A stretch of DNA of 22,546 nt from a virus: IMG/VR virus record IMGVR_UViG_3300028840_002249, positions 1-22,546 of that record, one strand, 5' to 3'. The notes under the pieces are model-generated. The model made no database searches. It was not told where the DNA came from and saw only the letters and a list, made by a program, of their open reading frames with translations. This document shows, piece by piece, positions 1-9,058 of the stretch (its first letter is position 1; each line of letters starts with the position of its first letter). The translations under genes were made by a program, and so were the position numbers.

Positions 1-618
1 CCTGTTGATGATAACGGTTTTGGGGCTATGGAGGCTTTTATTGAAAGAGCTAAAATAAGCCCATTATATCAAAATATAATGGGTGGCCAAGAACTTGGTG
101 AAGAAGCCATCATGCGTAATGCTGGTGCAACTGGTGGTTTAAGATCAGGAAATGTACAAGGTAATATGTATGACTACATTACCCAACTTCAGAACCAAGC
201 TTTGTTGAGTTCATACAATGAGCAATTACAGGGTCTTCAGGGTATGGCAGGTTTACAAACAAACCAGAATGCAATTGCTCAGCAGATGGGTAATATTGGA
301 CAAACTTATGCACAAGGTCAAACTGCTGCTGCTACTGCCCAGAATCAAGGGGTTACAAATTGGCTTAATACTGGACTCGGTATTGGTGGTTTGATTATGG
401 CTTCTGATATTCGCCTCAAGAAAAATATAAAGAAAATCGGTAAAGTCAGTGGCTTCAACTTCTATTCTTTTGACTGGAATTCTATTGCAGAAAAACTGGG
501 CCTCACAGGATCAACTTTGGGATGTATGGCTCATGAAGTATATGATGTTAAACCTGAAGCAATTGTTCTCAGAAATGATTTTATGTGGATAAATTACTCA
601 ATGATAGGAGTATTCTAA
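1..618 (+). CDS. Virion protein with C-terminal S74-type chaperone tail (5' partial)
   Basis: The reading frame is open from base 1 with no stop, and the ATG at 28 has no convincing ribosome binding site, so the start lies upstream of the window. The first two thirds are rich in Gln, Asn, Ala and Gly and look like a helical internal virion or tail-associated protein. After a short Gly/Ile-rich hydrophobic patch (GLGIGGLIM) comes SDIRLKKNIKKIG, then GFNFYSFDWN, GCMAHEVYDVKPEAI and WINY. This is the short form of the intramolecular chaperone/peptidase S74 domain often found at the C-terminus of phage virion proteins. The Ser of SDIR is at the position used for self-cleavage in endosialidase-type chaperones; whether this short form cleaves cannot be told. 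The next gene starts 2 bases after the stop. The domain call is fairly secure; the virion position is inferred. Confidence 0.72.
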   Translation, partial: PVDDNGFGAMEAFIERAKISPLYQNIMGGQELGEEAIMRNAGATGGLRSGNVQGNMYDYITQLQNQALLSSYNEQLQGLQGMAGLQTNQNAIAQQMGNIGQTYAQGQTAAATAQNQGVTNWLNTGLGIGGLIMASDIRLKKNIKKIGKVSGFNFYSFDWNSIAEKLGLTGSTLGCMAHEVYDVKPEAIVLRNDFMWINYSMIGVF

Positions 619-619
619 A

Positions 620-2389
620 ATGAGAGGTAATCCATTCTATGTAGATCCAGGCGGAAACCTTCTTCCAGGGCTGCAAGCTCTTCAACGGGGTATGCTTATT
701 GGTGATAAAAAACAAGCAATAGAGGATGCAGAGGCAAAAAAGAAGAAAGCTGCTGCAGCTGCTATTGCAGCATACAAAACCAATGACCCAGACATAATCG
801 CAGAAACTATCCTCAAGAACCCAGAGATAGGTGAAACTCTTGGTGAGTTATATGATAAACGCCGTGATTATGCTAAAGAAGATTACGCCTCTTCTTTGGA
901 ATCACTATTAACAGAAATTGAAACCACTGGTACTTTAAAAGAGGAAGAAACGCCACCACCGGGTGCAGATGGGATTATTGAAGAAGACCTTCCTCCAGAT
1001 GTAGTTCCACCTCCGACTGCTCCTGGAGGCCTCCAAGGCATCGCTGGGGGCACCCCTCCCCCAGTTGCGGCATCTGCACCCGGTGGAAAACCAACTACTA
1101 AAACTGATATTGTAAAAAGTGTTTTTAGGAAAAACCCTGAAGCTGGCAAAAAGATGATTGAGTATGAGTTTGCCAAAAATGATCCTGACCGATATAAAGC
1201 TTGGAAAGAAGTTTACCGTGGTGATTCTAAAGGAACCAAAAGTTCCATTAAGAAAATGATCGATGAACGCCAAGCTCTTTTAGACCAAGGATTAAAACCT
1301 GATGATCCAAAAGTCAAAGCTTATGATAGAAAACTTTGGCCTGAAAATGAAGGAGCTCCTAGTAACTTAAAAAAGATGATTGATGAAAGAGCTACTTTTT
1401 TAGAAAATGGAGCTGATCCAAATAGCGATATTATCAAAGGCTATAACAATCGTATTTTGGGTGAGGCTGCTGATAAAGTTTATAGTCCTAGTCCATTAAA
1501 GAAACTCATTCAAGAACGCCAACAGTATATTAAAGATGGCATGAAGCTCGATGACCCCATAATTAAAGCTTATGACAATAAAATTGCTGGTATCGATATT
1601 GATATTGAAGAACTTTCACAAGAAGAAATTGATATGTGGGGTGCTTGGATAAATGCAACAGGAAAAATGCCTTCTGTTGGTCGCGGTAAACAAGCCACTA
1701 AAATTAGGGCAGCTATTCTTAAAAGTGCTGCTCGACAAGCTATTGGCGGAACAGGTATTGGTGATCCAAAGAAAACACCATTAAAAGCAGCTATGGAAGT
1801 TGTTGGGAAACAAGCCGATACAAAAGCAATTGGTGTAGCTCTTGGACAACTTGAGAAACAAACAGCCATGATGTCTAGTTTTGTTACCAATATGGATAAG
1901 CAAGTTGTCAGATTTAATGAAATAGCAAGAGAGCTTGACCAAGGTGGTATTAGAATTCTTAATGTTCCTCGTAGACTGTGGAGGAGCAAAATTATGGGTC
2001 ATCCATTACAAGCAAAATATGACATGTATCTCACAGAAATTGAGTCTGAAATTGGTAAACTTGCTACAGGTTCAGCTGCATCAGTTGCTGAACTTTCAAC
2101 TGGTGCACAAGAAAGATGGGATAAAATCCATGATAAAAATCTAAGCGCTGAAGATATTATCTCTTTAATTAATGAGACATCTCATGCAGCTAAAATGCGA
2201 ATGAGAAGTGTGGAAGACACATTAGAAGCAACTCGCAAAAGAATGCGAGATAGAAGATATAAGAAAACTCAAGTAACAGAACCTGGTGGAAAACTCCCAG
2301 TTGTTGGATCAAAAGAAGAATACGATAAACTTGATTCAGGTGATTTTTATATTAATAAAAAAACTGGAAAGAAAACGAGGAAACCATAA
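620..2389 (+). CDS. Virion-associated protein with three 40-residue repeats, 589 aa
   Basis: No enzyme family was recognised. The start is supported by AGGAG about 9 bases upstream. Residues about 30-50 are a Lys/Ala-rich helical stretch. Residues about 110-160 are a Pro/Gly-rich acidic linker that probably stays unfolded. From residue 208 three units of about 40 residues follow (at 208, 248 and 291), each beginning S-x-[IL]-KK-[ML]-I-[DQ]-ER and ending in a D-x-K-A-Y-D-x-K type segment. The C-terminal half is Lys/Arg/Glu-rich and predicted helical, with a basic end. It is joined to the next gene by a TAATG overlap, so the two are probably translated together. By position between the S74 gene and the transglycosylase protein it may be an internal (ejection) protein analogous in place to T7 gp15; this rests on position only. 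Confidence 0.72.
   Translation: MRGNPFYVDPGGNLLPGLQALQRGMLIGDKKQAIEDAEAKKKKAAAAAIAAYKTNDPDIIAETILKNPEIGETLGELYDKRRDYAKEDYASSLESLLTEIETTGTLKEEETPPPGADGIIEEDLPPDVVPPPTAPGGLQGIAGGTPPPVAASAPGGKPTTKTDIVKSVFRKNPEAGKKMIEYEFAKNDPDRYKAWKEVYRGDSKGTKSSIKKMIDERQALLDQGLKPDDPKVKAYDRKLWPENEGAPSNLKKMIDERATFLENGADPNSDIIKGYNNRILGEAADKVYSPSPLKKLIQERQQYIKDGMKLDDPIIKAYDNKIAGIDIDIEELSQEEIDMWGAWINATGKMPSVGRGKQATKIRAAILKSAARQAIGGTGIGDPKKTPLKAAMEVVGKQADTKAIGVALGQLEKQTAMMSSFVTNMDKQVVRFNEIARELDQGGIRILNVPRRLWRSKIMGHPLQAKYDMYLTEIESEIGKLATGSAASVAELSTGAQERWDKIHDKNLSAEDIISLINETSHAAKMRMRSVEDTLEATRKRMRDRRYKKTQVTEPGGKLPVVGSKEEYDKLDSGDFYINKKTGKKTRKP
1241..1594 (+). repeat. Three in-frame protein repeats of about 40 residues
   Basis: Three degenerate direct repeats begin at 1241, 1361 and 1490, encoding SSIKKMIDERQALL, SNLKKMIDERATFL and SPLKKLIQERQQYI. 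Each is followed by a Gly/Asp-Pro turn and a K-[AG]-Y-[DN]-x-[KR]-[LI] segment. The similarity is clear at protein level but has decayed at DNA level, so the duplication is old and maintained by selection on the protein. Confidence 0.8.
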
Positions 2390-5300
2390 TGGAAGAATAT
2401 GAGTATAACTTTGATGTTACGAAAGAAGCTGAGCCATACATAAATAAAGTTAATTCTACTGAAGAGCTTTATGGTTTACCGAAAAATATGTTGGCGAATT
2501 TAATTCATACTGAAAGTGGATTTAATCCTGAAGCTTTAGGTCCTGAAACTAAATATGGTAAAGCTCAAGGCATAACTCAAATTATTCCTCAATTCCATCC
2601 AGATATAGATCCTTATGATCCTGAAGCCTCAATAGATTATGCTGGAAGTAAGCTAAGAGAATATTATGAGGAATTTGGCAGCTGGGATGCTGCTATTGCA
2701 TCATGGAATGCCGGTCCTACTAATATGAGAAAGCATGGGTTAGAAGGCATAGGAAAAATCAAAGGCTTCAAAGAAACACAAAACTATCTCAAAAAGATAA
2801 ACGCAAATAGAAGAGTTATTCAAGCTCAACAATCTCTTGAACCCAATGAAACTGATGAATTTGGTGGGCAACCTGCAGAAGAGGCTGATGAATGGGGTGG
2901 TATACCTGTCAAAGAAGAACCTGAAACAGATGAATTTGGTGGACAGGTATATGAAGATCCAAGAGATATGAAATGGGAAAAACCGCTTCCTTTGGGACAG
3001 CGTATAATTGATGAACAAGTTAGACCAGTTCTTCAAGGCCTCGGTAGCGCTGCAGGTCTTATAATAGGTGGTGGAGGTGGCGCTGTTGGTGGTACTGCTG
3101 TTGCCCCAGTTGCTGGAACCATCGCTGGAACTGCTGCAGGTGGTGTTGCAGGTGGCGCTTTAGGATATGCTATGGGTGATGAAATAGCAGATCTTCTCCA
3201 GGAATGGCTGGGGTATTATGAACCTAAACCTGTAATATTAAACCTTAAGGAAGCTGGTAAAAATGTTGTAGAAGGTCTTACTTATGAAATGGGTGGAGCT
3301 GCTGTTGGACCGGCTATGGGCGCAATGGCACCTTCAGTGGTAAAACAAGGAAAAGGTCTTGGAAGAATACCTGGAGTGAAAAGAGCTACAAAGTTTGTAA
3401 GTGATATGCTTCCAAGGACTGATAAAGGAGCTAAAAAACAAGCCGGTGAAATACTTGCAGCTTATACTGCAAGTGGCCCTTTAATGGTTAAAAATGCAGA
3501 AGAAGCTAAGATGTTAGAGGACATGATTCCTGGTCTTAAATTTGATTTAGGCCAATTAACTGGGGATGCTGGCGTTGTAAAATTCATGAAAGAAGGTGTT
3601 GATGATGCTGGTGAATTGGCTGCTGCACGAGCTGAACGAATAGCCAGTAATACTAAAGCAATCAATGACTTTATTAAGAAAACAAAAGGGGCTAGAGGGG
3701 TTGATGATCCAAGAAGAGCTCTTAAAGCTATACGATCAATGTCTGATGAAATACAGTCGCTTGCCAAAGAAAACATGGAAAGACAAACAACTGCTTTGAG
3801 GTCTGAAACAGGTCCAACTGAAAGAGGCCAAACAATTCGTGGTTTCTTAGAATCAGGAGAAAAACAAGCTCGTAAAAAAGCAGAAGAATTATTTGATAAA
3901 GTTCCTGAACAAGACCAAATTGTCGATGATCTTATTGATGGTTTTGAGAACATCTTGAAACCTAAACATGCCACTGAAGGCAGAGATAAATTTCCTAAAG
4001 TATTGCGTGATGCTTTAGAAATCATGAAGAAAGGTGGTAAGAAAAAAGCAGCTGATGATGATATAATGAAGACTGCTCGTAAAGTCTATGAAAACGTTGA
4101 AGAACAATTACCAAAAGAAACTCCAACTGCTCATGCTTATAGAATCGCAAGATCAGGAAAATATACTCCTGCTGAAGCTAGAGCTAAAGCAGATATTTTC
4201 TACAAACAATCTGAAAAACTTGTAAAAGAAGATCCCCAGAAAGCTATGGAAATGGCTCAAAAAGGATCTAATTGGCGTGAAGCTGCTGAAGCTATGGAAG
4301 GTGCTCCTCAACATAAGGGTTGGGATAAAGTTCCTGGTGAAGCAGCCGAAGAAACAGAAAGAGTTGTTGAGCCTACAATGACTCTTAAAGATATCCAGGG
4401 CTTAAGAAGTGAAATCCTGGAAGACCTTAGAACTGCTAAAGATAAAAATCTGCCTAGAAGTCTTCGTAAACGCTTAGTACAAGCCGTTGATTTAATAGAT
4501 AAAAAACTTGGAGCAACGGCAGAAACAGATGAAGTAGTTTATCATATTGCTAAAAGGCCATATAAAGGTGGTAAACCAGATAAGGGAGCATATGTTGCTG
4601 GTAAAAGACAAGATGGAACTTATACAGGTGAAGATTTTGTTGAAGAATTTGCTGGTGATCCTGTTTACGGCTACGGTGAAAAAGTACATGCTATTGTAGT
4701 ACCCAAAGATGCTAAAATTCTTGATTTAAAAAGTGGATCAAAAGATGCCAAACAGTTTATGAAAGAGTTTGGTGCAGAAAATTATGATGATATGTATAAT
4801 TTCTGGGCTGATGCTGGTGATGAACTAGGGAAAAAAGCTCGTAAACTGGGATACGAGGGTGTTCAATTCAATGAAGAACGATATTTCACAAAAGAGTTAT
4901 TCGATAGATCTACTTCTAAAGGCGTCTTTAAACCTGGAGAGATTCCAAAAACAGCTGGTAAAGCTCCTAGCCAACAGCTTCAGGAAGCTCAAAAGTTTTT
5001 CCGTGAAAATGTCATTGAAAAATATGGCAAAGGTACTGCAGGACGAGTATTGCGTGGTGAAGAGACTATTTCAGATCCTATGGTTGCTGATGCATTCTTT
5101 AAGCCAGGATTTAAAGGTGAGCAAACTGCTGCAGATTTCATGAAAGTATTTGGTGACAATAAACAAGCAAAACAGGCAATGAAAGAACATATAAACCAAA
5201 AAATCCTTGGTTTAAGAAGCCCACAGACTGATGAAATTACTAAAGCTTCTTTAACAAGATTTTTGAGAAATCATCAATGGGCAATCAAAAAATTAGGATT

Positions 5301-6051
5301 AGGCAAAGAATATAGTTCTTTATACAAAGCTAGATTGGCGGCAGATAAAGCATTAGCCGCTAGTAAAGAATTTGAAAAATCAGCTGCTTCACGAGCTTTA
5401 AATGCTGATGTGAATGAATTCATAAAAACGGCTTTTTCTAAAGGCTCTAAAAGAGAGTCTGCCATAGATATGATGAAGCAGTTAGATACAGCTCTTAAGC
5501 CTTTTAGTAAAGCTGATAGAAAGAGAGCTACTAAAGGCTTGCAAAGCGCATTTATAGATGAAATCTTAACAGAAGTTCCTTTGGAAGGGACAACAAGGGA
5601 ATTATTTGCTGCCGATAAGATGGCTTCACAATTCAGAAAATATGATCCAGCTTTAAAAGTAATATTTAAAGACAATCCAGAAAAGCTTAAAGCTATGCAT
5701 GCTGTTAGAAAAGCTGTAAAAGCTTTGCAATACCAAACCGGTGAGAAAGCAGAAATTGGTGAAAGGTATGCTGCTGATGTTTTTAGAAGAATGGCTTTCT
5801 TACATGGACATACAGCTGTTGCGGCTGTTGATATTTCAAGAAAAATGATTAGATCTTTACGTGGCATAAGTAAAGAGAAAATACATAAGTATGTTAATCG
5901 TGGTATTCTTGACCCAGAAGTGGCATACGAATTAATGCAAGCTGCCAAAGGTGGTTCCAAAAAGAAAATTGATCACAAAATATATAGCAGTTTAGTTCGC
6001 TTAGGTTTAATAGCTCCCCAAAGAAAAGAAGATGAAAGGAGTAAGCGCTAA
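2389..6051 (+). CDS. Giant internal virion protein with lytic transglycosylase domain, 1220 aa
   Basis: The N-terminus (residues about 15-135) is an SLT/goose-lysozyme-like lytic transglycosylase: HTESGFNP holds the probable catalytic Glu42, followed by YGKAQGITQI and AIASWNAGP. It would cut peptidoglycan during genome ejection, as T7 gp16 does. Residues about 154-185 carry three copies of a TDEFGGQ-like motif. Residues about 217-265 are a Gly/Ala zipper able to insert in a membrane. A long helical, Lys/Glu-rich body follows. Residues about 713-840 (VVYHIAKRPYKGG ... KLGYEGVQF) resemble the ADP-ribosyltransferase-like modules of phage polyvalent proteins; this part is tentative. The C-terminus is helical and basic. 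Both junctions are TAATG overlaps. The size, the N-terminal transglycosylase and the membrane zipper all fit an ejected inner-core protein. The transglycosylase call is strong and the rest is inference. Confidence 0.85.
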   Translation: MEEYEYNFDVTKEAEPYINKVNSTEELYGLPKNMLANLIHTESGFNPEALGPETKYGKAQGITQIIPQFHPDIDPYDPEASIDYAGSKLREYYEEFGSWDAAIASWNAGPTNMRKHGLEGIGKIKGFKETQNYLKKINANRRVIQAQQSLEPNETDEFGGQPAEEADEWGGIPVKEEPETDEFGGQVYEDPRDMKWEKPLPLGQRIIDEQVRPVLQGLGSAAGLIIGGGGGAVGGTAVAPVAGTIAGTAAGGVAGGALGYAMGDEIADLLQEWLGYYEPKPVILNLKEAGKNVVEGLTYEMGGAAVGPAMGAMAPSVVKQGKGLGRIPGVKRATKFVSDMLPRTDKGAKKQAGEILAAYTASGPLMVKNAEEAKMLEDMIPGLKFDLGQLTGDAGVVKFMKEGVDDAGELAAARAERIASNTKAINDFIKKTKGARGVDDPRRALKAIRSMSDEIQSLAKENMERQTTALRSETGPTERGQTIRGFLESGEKQARKKAEELFDKVPEQDQIVDDLIDGFENILKPKHATEGRDKFPKVLRDALEIMKKGGKKKAADDDIMKTARKVYENVEEQLPKETPTAHAYRIARSGKYTPAEARAKADIFYKQSEKLVKEDPQKAMEMAQKGSNWREAAEAMEGAPQHKGWDKVPGEAAEETERVVEPTMTLKDIQGLRSEILEDLRTAKDKNLPRSLRKRLVQAVDLIDKKLGATAETDEVVYHIAKRPYKGGKPDKGAYVAGKRQDGTYTGEDFVEEFAGDPVYGYGEKVHAIVVPKDAKILDLKSGSKDAKQFMKEFGAENYDDMYNFWADAGDELGKKARKLGYEGVQFNEERYFTKELFDRSTSKGVFKPGEIPKTAGKAPSQQLQEAQKFFRENVIEKYGKGTAGRVLRGEETISDPMVADAFFKPGFKGEQTAADFMKVFGDNKQAKQAMKEHINQKILGLRSPQTDEITKASLTRFLRNHQWAIKKLGLGKEYSSLYKARLAADKALAASKEFEKSAASRALNADVNEFIKTAFSKGSKRESAIDMMKQLDTALKPFSKADRKRATKGLQSAFIDEILTEVPLEGTTRELFAADKMASQFRKYDPALKVIFKDNPEKLKAMHAVRKAVKALQYQTGEKAEIGERYAADVFRRMAFLHGHTAVAAVDISRKMIRSLRGISKEKIHKYVNRGILDPEVAYELMQAAKGGSKKKIDHKIYSSLVRLGLIAPQRKEDERSKR

Positions 6052-6869
6052 TGACTTCCAGTTTGGTTATTTTTGCTCCACAATATTTCCCATTAGCAGA
6101 TGCTGGTGCACCAGCAGGTGGTGGTAGCCTTTATATTGGTGAACCTGATACTGATCCCACTGATTCTGATAATCAAATAACTGTTCAAGCTTTAGATGAG
6201 GATGGTACTTTAAATACAATATCACAACCAATTACTTTAAGTGGAGGTGGTATTCCATTATATAATGGCTCACCGGTATCTCTTTATGTTACACAAGCAT
6301 ATTCAATGACAGTTTTAGATATTAATGGTGCTCAGCTGTTTTATGTACCTGATTCGCCAGCATATGTACTTTCAGATACTCTTGATATAACTGGTCCAAT
6401 TAACTCTGAATTAGGCGTGACATCAGATGCTTGGCCATCCAATAACAATCTCGCACAATTTGATGGCAATGATCCTGCAGGTATTGAAGACTCAGGAGAA
6501 AGTGTAAGTTCAATTGGCGTATTAGATACTCCTGCTGAATGGACTGCCCAACAAAATAACGATGAAACAGCCATTACCAGTTCCAGTAATTCTGTAGCAT
6601 GGAATGTGAATACTGCTCAAATAGCTGTTCATACATTAACTGAGAATACTACAATAGCAGCTCCTACAAATCTCAAACAAGGCGGTTATTATTCTCTTAG
6701 GGTTGTGCAAGCTGCAGGTGTATATACTTTAGCATGGAATGCTATTTTTGATTGGGGCTCAGGATCTGCATCTGCAGCTCCTGCAGCAGATGGTGATGAA
6801 ATTCTTGTAACGTTTTATTATAATGGAACTATTATGATGGCTGTTGAGTCTTTTAGGAAGGAAGCTTAA
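6051..6869 (+). CDS. Tail protein with P22-tailspike-type head-binding domain, 272 aa
   Basis: Residues about 5-105 match the head-binding domain of the P22 tailspike: GGSLYIGEPDTDP, DNQITVQALDEDG, ISQPI, GIPLYNGSP, YSMTVLDINGAQLFYV. In P22 this domain attaches the tailspike to the virion. After a linker rich in Asn, Asp and Ser, residues about 180-272 form a beta-rich module (HTLTENTTIAAP, GGYYSLRVVQAAGVYTLAWN, GDEILVTFYYNG) of the kind seen at the ends of phage tail fibres. There is no room for the right-handed beta-helix endorhamnosidase of P22, so this is probably an adaptor or a short fibre rather than a sugar-cutting spike. It overlaps both neighbours by TAATG. The N-terminal domain is strongly supported; the C-terminal function is inferred. 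Confidence 0.83.
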   Translation: MTSSLVIFAPQYFPLADAGAPAGGGSLYIGEPDTDPTDSDNQITVQALDEDGTLNTISQPITLSGGGIPLYNGSPVSLYVTQAYSMTVLDINGAQLFYVPDSPAYVLSDTLDITGPINSELGVTSDAWPSNNNLAQFDGNDPAGIEDSGESVSSIGVLDTPAEWTAQQNNDETAITSSSNSVAWNVNTAQIAVHTLTENTTIAAPTNLKQGGYYSLRVVQAAGVYTLAWNAIFDWGSGSASAAPAADGDEILVTFYYNGTIMMAVESFRKEA

Positions 6870-7564
6870 TGTTACCTTTTGTAAAGCCAATGATAATGAC
6901 TAATGGTAGTGGTAGTGGTTATTTAATCGACGTTTGTACTGAACCTAACTTAACAATATATGATCCAGGTGGATTAGATATAATAGATTTAGTTGGCACT
7001 GATAGAAATCCTGGATGTGCGGGTATATTTTATAATAATGTACCACGAGATGAAAACTTACAAGTTTATGTAGACATGGGTACTAATTACTTTGGATCAA
7101 CATTTGAAATAAAATTTGAAATGGATATTGAATCTTGTCTACTATATGGTATGGCTAGTTTATTATCTTTGTCAAATGTTGCACCACAAAGTCAAGCGCA
7201 ATTAGAAGCTACTACTGAAGGAATGAATCTTAAAACTTCTAGAAATCTTAACAAAGTACTATGGAGGTTAAGAGATGAGGGTACAGGCAATGAAGACAGC
7301 AGCTATTCAGTAGCAAGTTTTTCCACTAATACTCCTCGTTTATGGTGTAATTTTATCAGAAATCCAGTAACTACACTGACAATGCAATGGTGGGAAGATG
7401 CTGATAGAACTTCAAAATATATAGGAGACTCAGTAATAACATGCGATTCTTTTGATAAGTTTAGATATATCTATTTATTTCAGAATAGATTTCAGGCTGG
7501 TAAAACTGATACTATAAGGGGGTATGGTTATAATTATGAGATTATTTCACCGCTAGTTACTTAA
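6869..7564 (+). CDS. Unidentified protein, probably tail or receptor-binding, 231 aa
   Basis: No family was recognised. The protein looks beta-rich, with no signal peptide, coiled coil or membrane segment, and is rich in Asn, Thr, Ser, Tyr and Trp. Segments such as TFEIKFEMDIES, TLTMQWWEDADR and FDKFRYIYLFQNRFQ alternate polar and hydrophobic residues as in jelly-roll or lectin-like folds. It starts by TAATG overlap with the head-binding tail protein and is the last gene of the late strand, where receptor-binding proteins or their accessory factors often sit. Its stop codon shares a TTAA palindrome with the stop of the convergent helicase gene, and no clear terminator separates them. The gene call is good; the role is a guess from position. 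Confidence 0.7.
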   Translation: MLPFVKPMIMTNGSGSGYLIDVCTEPNLTIYDPGGLDIIDLVGTDRNPGCAGIFYNNVPRDENLQVYVDMGTNYFGSTFEIKFEMDIESCLLYGMASLLSLSNVAPQSQAQLEATTEGMNLKTSRNLNKVLWRLRDEGTGNEDSSYSVASFSTNTPRLWCNFIRNPVTTLTMQWWEDADRTSKYIGDSVITCDSFDKFRYIYLFQNRFQAGKTDTIRGYGYNYEIISPLVT

Positions 7565-8904
7565 CGCTTTAAAGCATCCAATAATTTTCTTTGGGTTGCA
7601 TCATCTGACGCTAACACTTTAGCCACTCGTTGATCTACTGTATCTTCCATAACTAAATGATTAACAACCACATGATTAGATTCTTGACCTTGCCGCCTTA
7701 ATCTACCATTTAACTGTTGATAATCTTCGAGGCTCCATGTCAGAGCAAACCACAATAATATATGTCCACCAGCTTGAAGATTCACGCTTTTACTCAGACT
7801 CCGTGGATGACAGAGTAGAAGAGGTAAATCTCCTTCATTCCACGCATTTATATAATACTTACGTTCACTTGGTTTTGTTCCCCCGACGATACATGGTACA
7901 TTACTATCAATAAATTCTTTAATCATTTTCAGCTCAAACTTAAACTGTATTGGACAGAGTATAGGTTGGCCTGCAGAACTCTCTAATAAATTCTTTAGAG
8001 CATTGACTTTAATCTGATGCAATGGATAAAAGCTACCATCTTTCTGATCAGTATATACCGCCCCTTGAATAAACTGTCTAAGTTTCATTGATAATCCAGC
8101 CGCACTGAACGCTGTTGCACCAGCTTCTTCAAATTCAAGAAAGAAGTTATCTTCCAATTCTTTATATTGTGATCGTAATTGTGGGGGTAACTTTAATACA
8201 ATATCATTGTAAATAAACCTGGGTAAATCTAAATGATCATCACCTTCAAGCCTATAAGTAATATCTTTAACTTTGTCTCTTATGGCTTCAAAACCACCCT
8301 TGCGAAGAGTTGTCTTATATAATGGTGGGCCAGTGTAATTAAAATACCTTCCTCTGAATCTATAGTAACTTGAGAATAACCGCTCACCTTTATCCAGCAT
8401 ATAGTATTGTGACCAGAGATTGTGGTATCCTTTTGGTGCAGGAGTGGCAGACAGGTCTAATCTATAATCACTCCATAATGGCATCATCTTTCTCAGGGTT
8501 TTAAATCTTAAGGTTGTTGGTGATTTGATAAGTGAAGACTCATCTAGTATTAACATACGTCTTTTCCATCGCACTTTCCCGCTGGTCATCTCATTATTAA
8601 ACCACTTTAGTCCATCATAGTTTATTAATAAAAAATCAGCATCTGAATGGTGCAATACATTGCTTTTGTTTGGTCCATGTAAAATACTATAAGTAAACTC
8701 TGGATACCATTTTTCAATCTCTTTAGGCCATGTGTCATAGATAGCATCTAGATTTCCAAACACAATAGCCGGTTGTTTAATAATCTTTTTGACCGTCATA
8801 GATACAACAGTCTTACCCAAGCCTAGATCCATAGCAAGAAACACAGTCTTATTCCGTAAACAGAATTCAACTGCTTTCTTTTGGTACTCGTGTAGCTTCA
8901 GCAT
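7561..8904 (-). CDS. SNF2/SF2-type DEAD-box-like helicase, 447 aa
   Basis: This is a superfamily 2 helicase of the phage SNF2-like group. It begins with a Q-motif-like LHEYQKKAV, then Walker A MDLGLGKTVVS (Lys31), motif II LILDESSLIK (Asp121, DESS instead of DEAH), and motif III LSATPAPKG. The C-terminal RecA-like lobe has LSKSVNLQAGGHILLWF and motif VI QLNGRLRRQGQ with the arginine finger. About 450 residues is usual for these phage proteins, which are typically found with polymerase A, VRR-NUC, DUF2800, DUF2815 and VapE genes as here. It is expected to be an ATP-driven dsDNA translocase or helicase in replication or recombination. The start has GAGG about 9 bases upstream and overlaps the preceding gene by 38 bases. 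Confidence 0.92.
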   Translation of the reverse strand: MLKLHEYQKKAVEFCLRNKTVFLAMDLGLGKTVVSMTVKKIIKQPAIVFGNLDAIYDTWPKEIEKWYPEFTYSILHGPNKSNVLHHSDADFLLINYDGLKWFNNEMTSGKVRWKRRMLILDESSLIKSPTTLRFKTLRKMMPLWSDYRLDLSATPAPKGYHNLWSQYYMLDKGERLFSSYYRFRGRYFNYTGPPLYKTTLRKGGFEAIRDKVKDITYRLEGDDHLDLPRFIYNDIVLKLPPQLRSQYKELEDNFFLEFEEAGATAFSAAGLSMKLRQFIQGAVYTDQKDGSFYPLHQIKVNALKNLLESSAGQPILCPIQFKFELKMIKEFIDSNVPCIVGGTKPSERKYYINAWNEGDLPLLLCHPRSLSKSVNLQAGGHILLWFALTWSLEDYQQLNGRLRRQGQESNHVVVNHLVMEDTVDQRVAKVLASDDATQRKLLDALKR

Positions 8905-9058
8905 CTTTTAATTCCTCTTCTTCAAGGTAATCTTCTAATCCATGATAGGCAGCAAACTCATCACAATAGTATCCACATTCTTTACCTTTTTTGTCTGTGT
9001 AATACCAAGTCATAAATTTGCCTTTATAAACTTTTAATGGTTCTAATTTTTGGCTCAT
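8867..9058 (-). CDS. Small hypothetical protein, 63 aa
   Basis: This is a short, unrecognised protein. It is basic in the first half (LEPLKVYKGKFMTWYYTDKKGKECGYYCDEF) and acidic later (LEDYLEEEELKDAE). Two Cys six residues apart are too few for a clear metal site. An AAAGG-like ribosome binding site lies about 12 bases upstream, and the gene overlaps the helicase start by 38 bases, which argues that it is translated and coupled to it. It is the first gene after a 163-base gap. Confidence 0.6.
   Translation of the reverse strand: MSQKLEPLKVYKGKFMTWYYTDKKGKECGYYCDEFAAYHGLEDYLEEEELKDAEATRVPKESS

Noticed and set aside
883-2002. Minus-strand frames inside the 589-residue virion gene
   Set aside because: They lie entirely opposite a coding gene with strong protein-level repeats and have no start signals; the Gly/Pro-rich one is the complement of the Pro-rich linker.
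7566-7575. Terminator at the convergent gene ends (palindrome GCTTTAAAGC)
   Set aside because: The palindrome has no loop and no T-run; it is too short to end transcription by itself.
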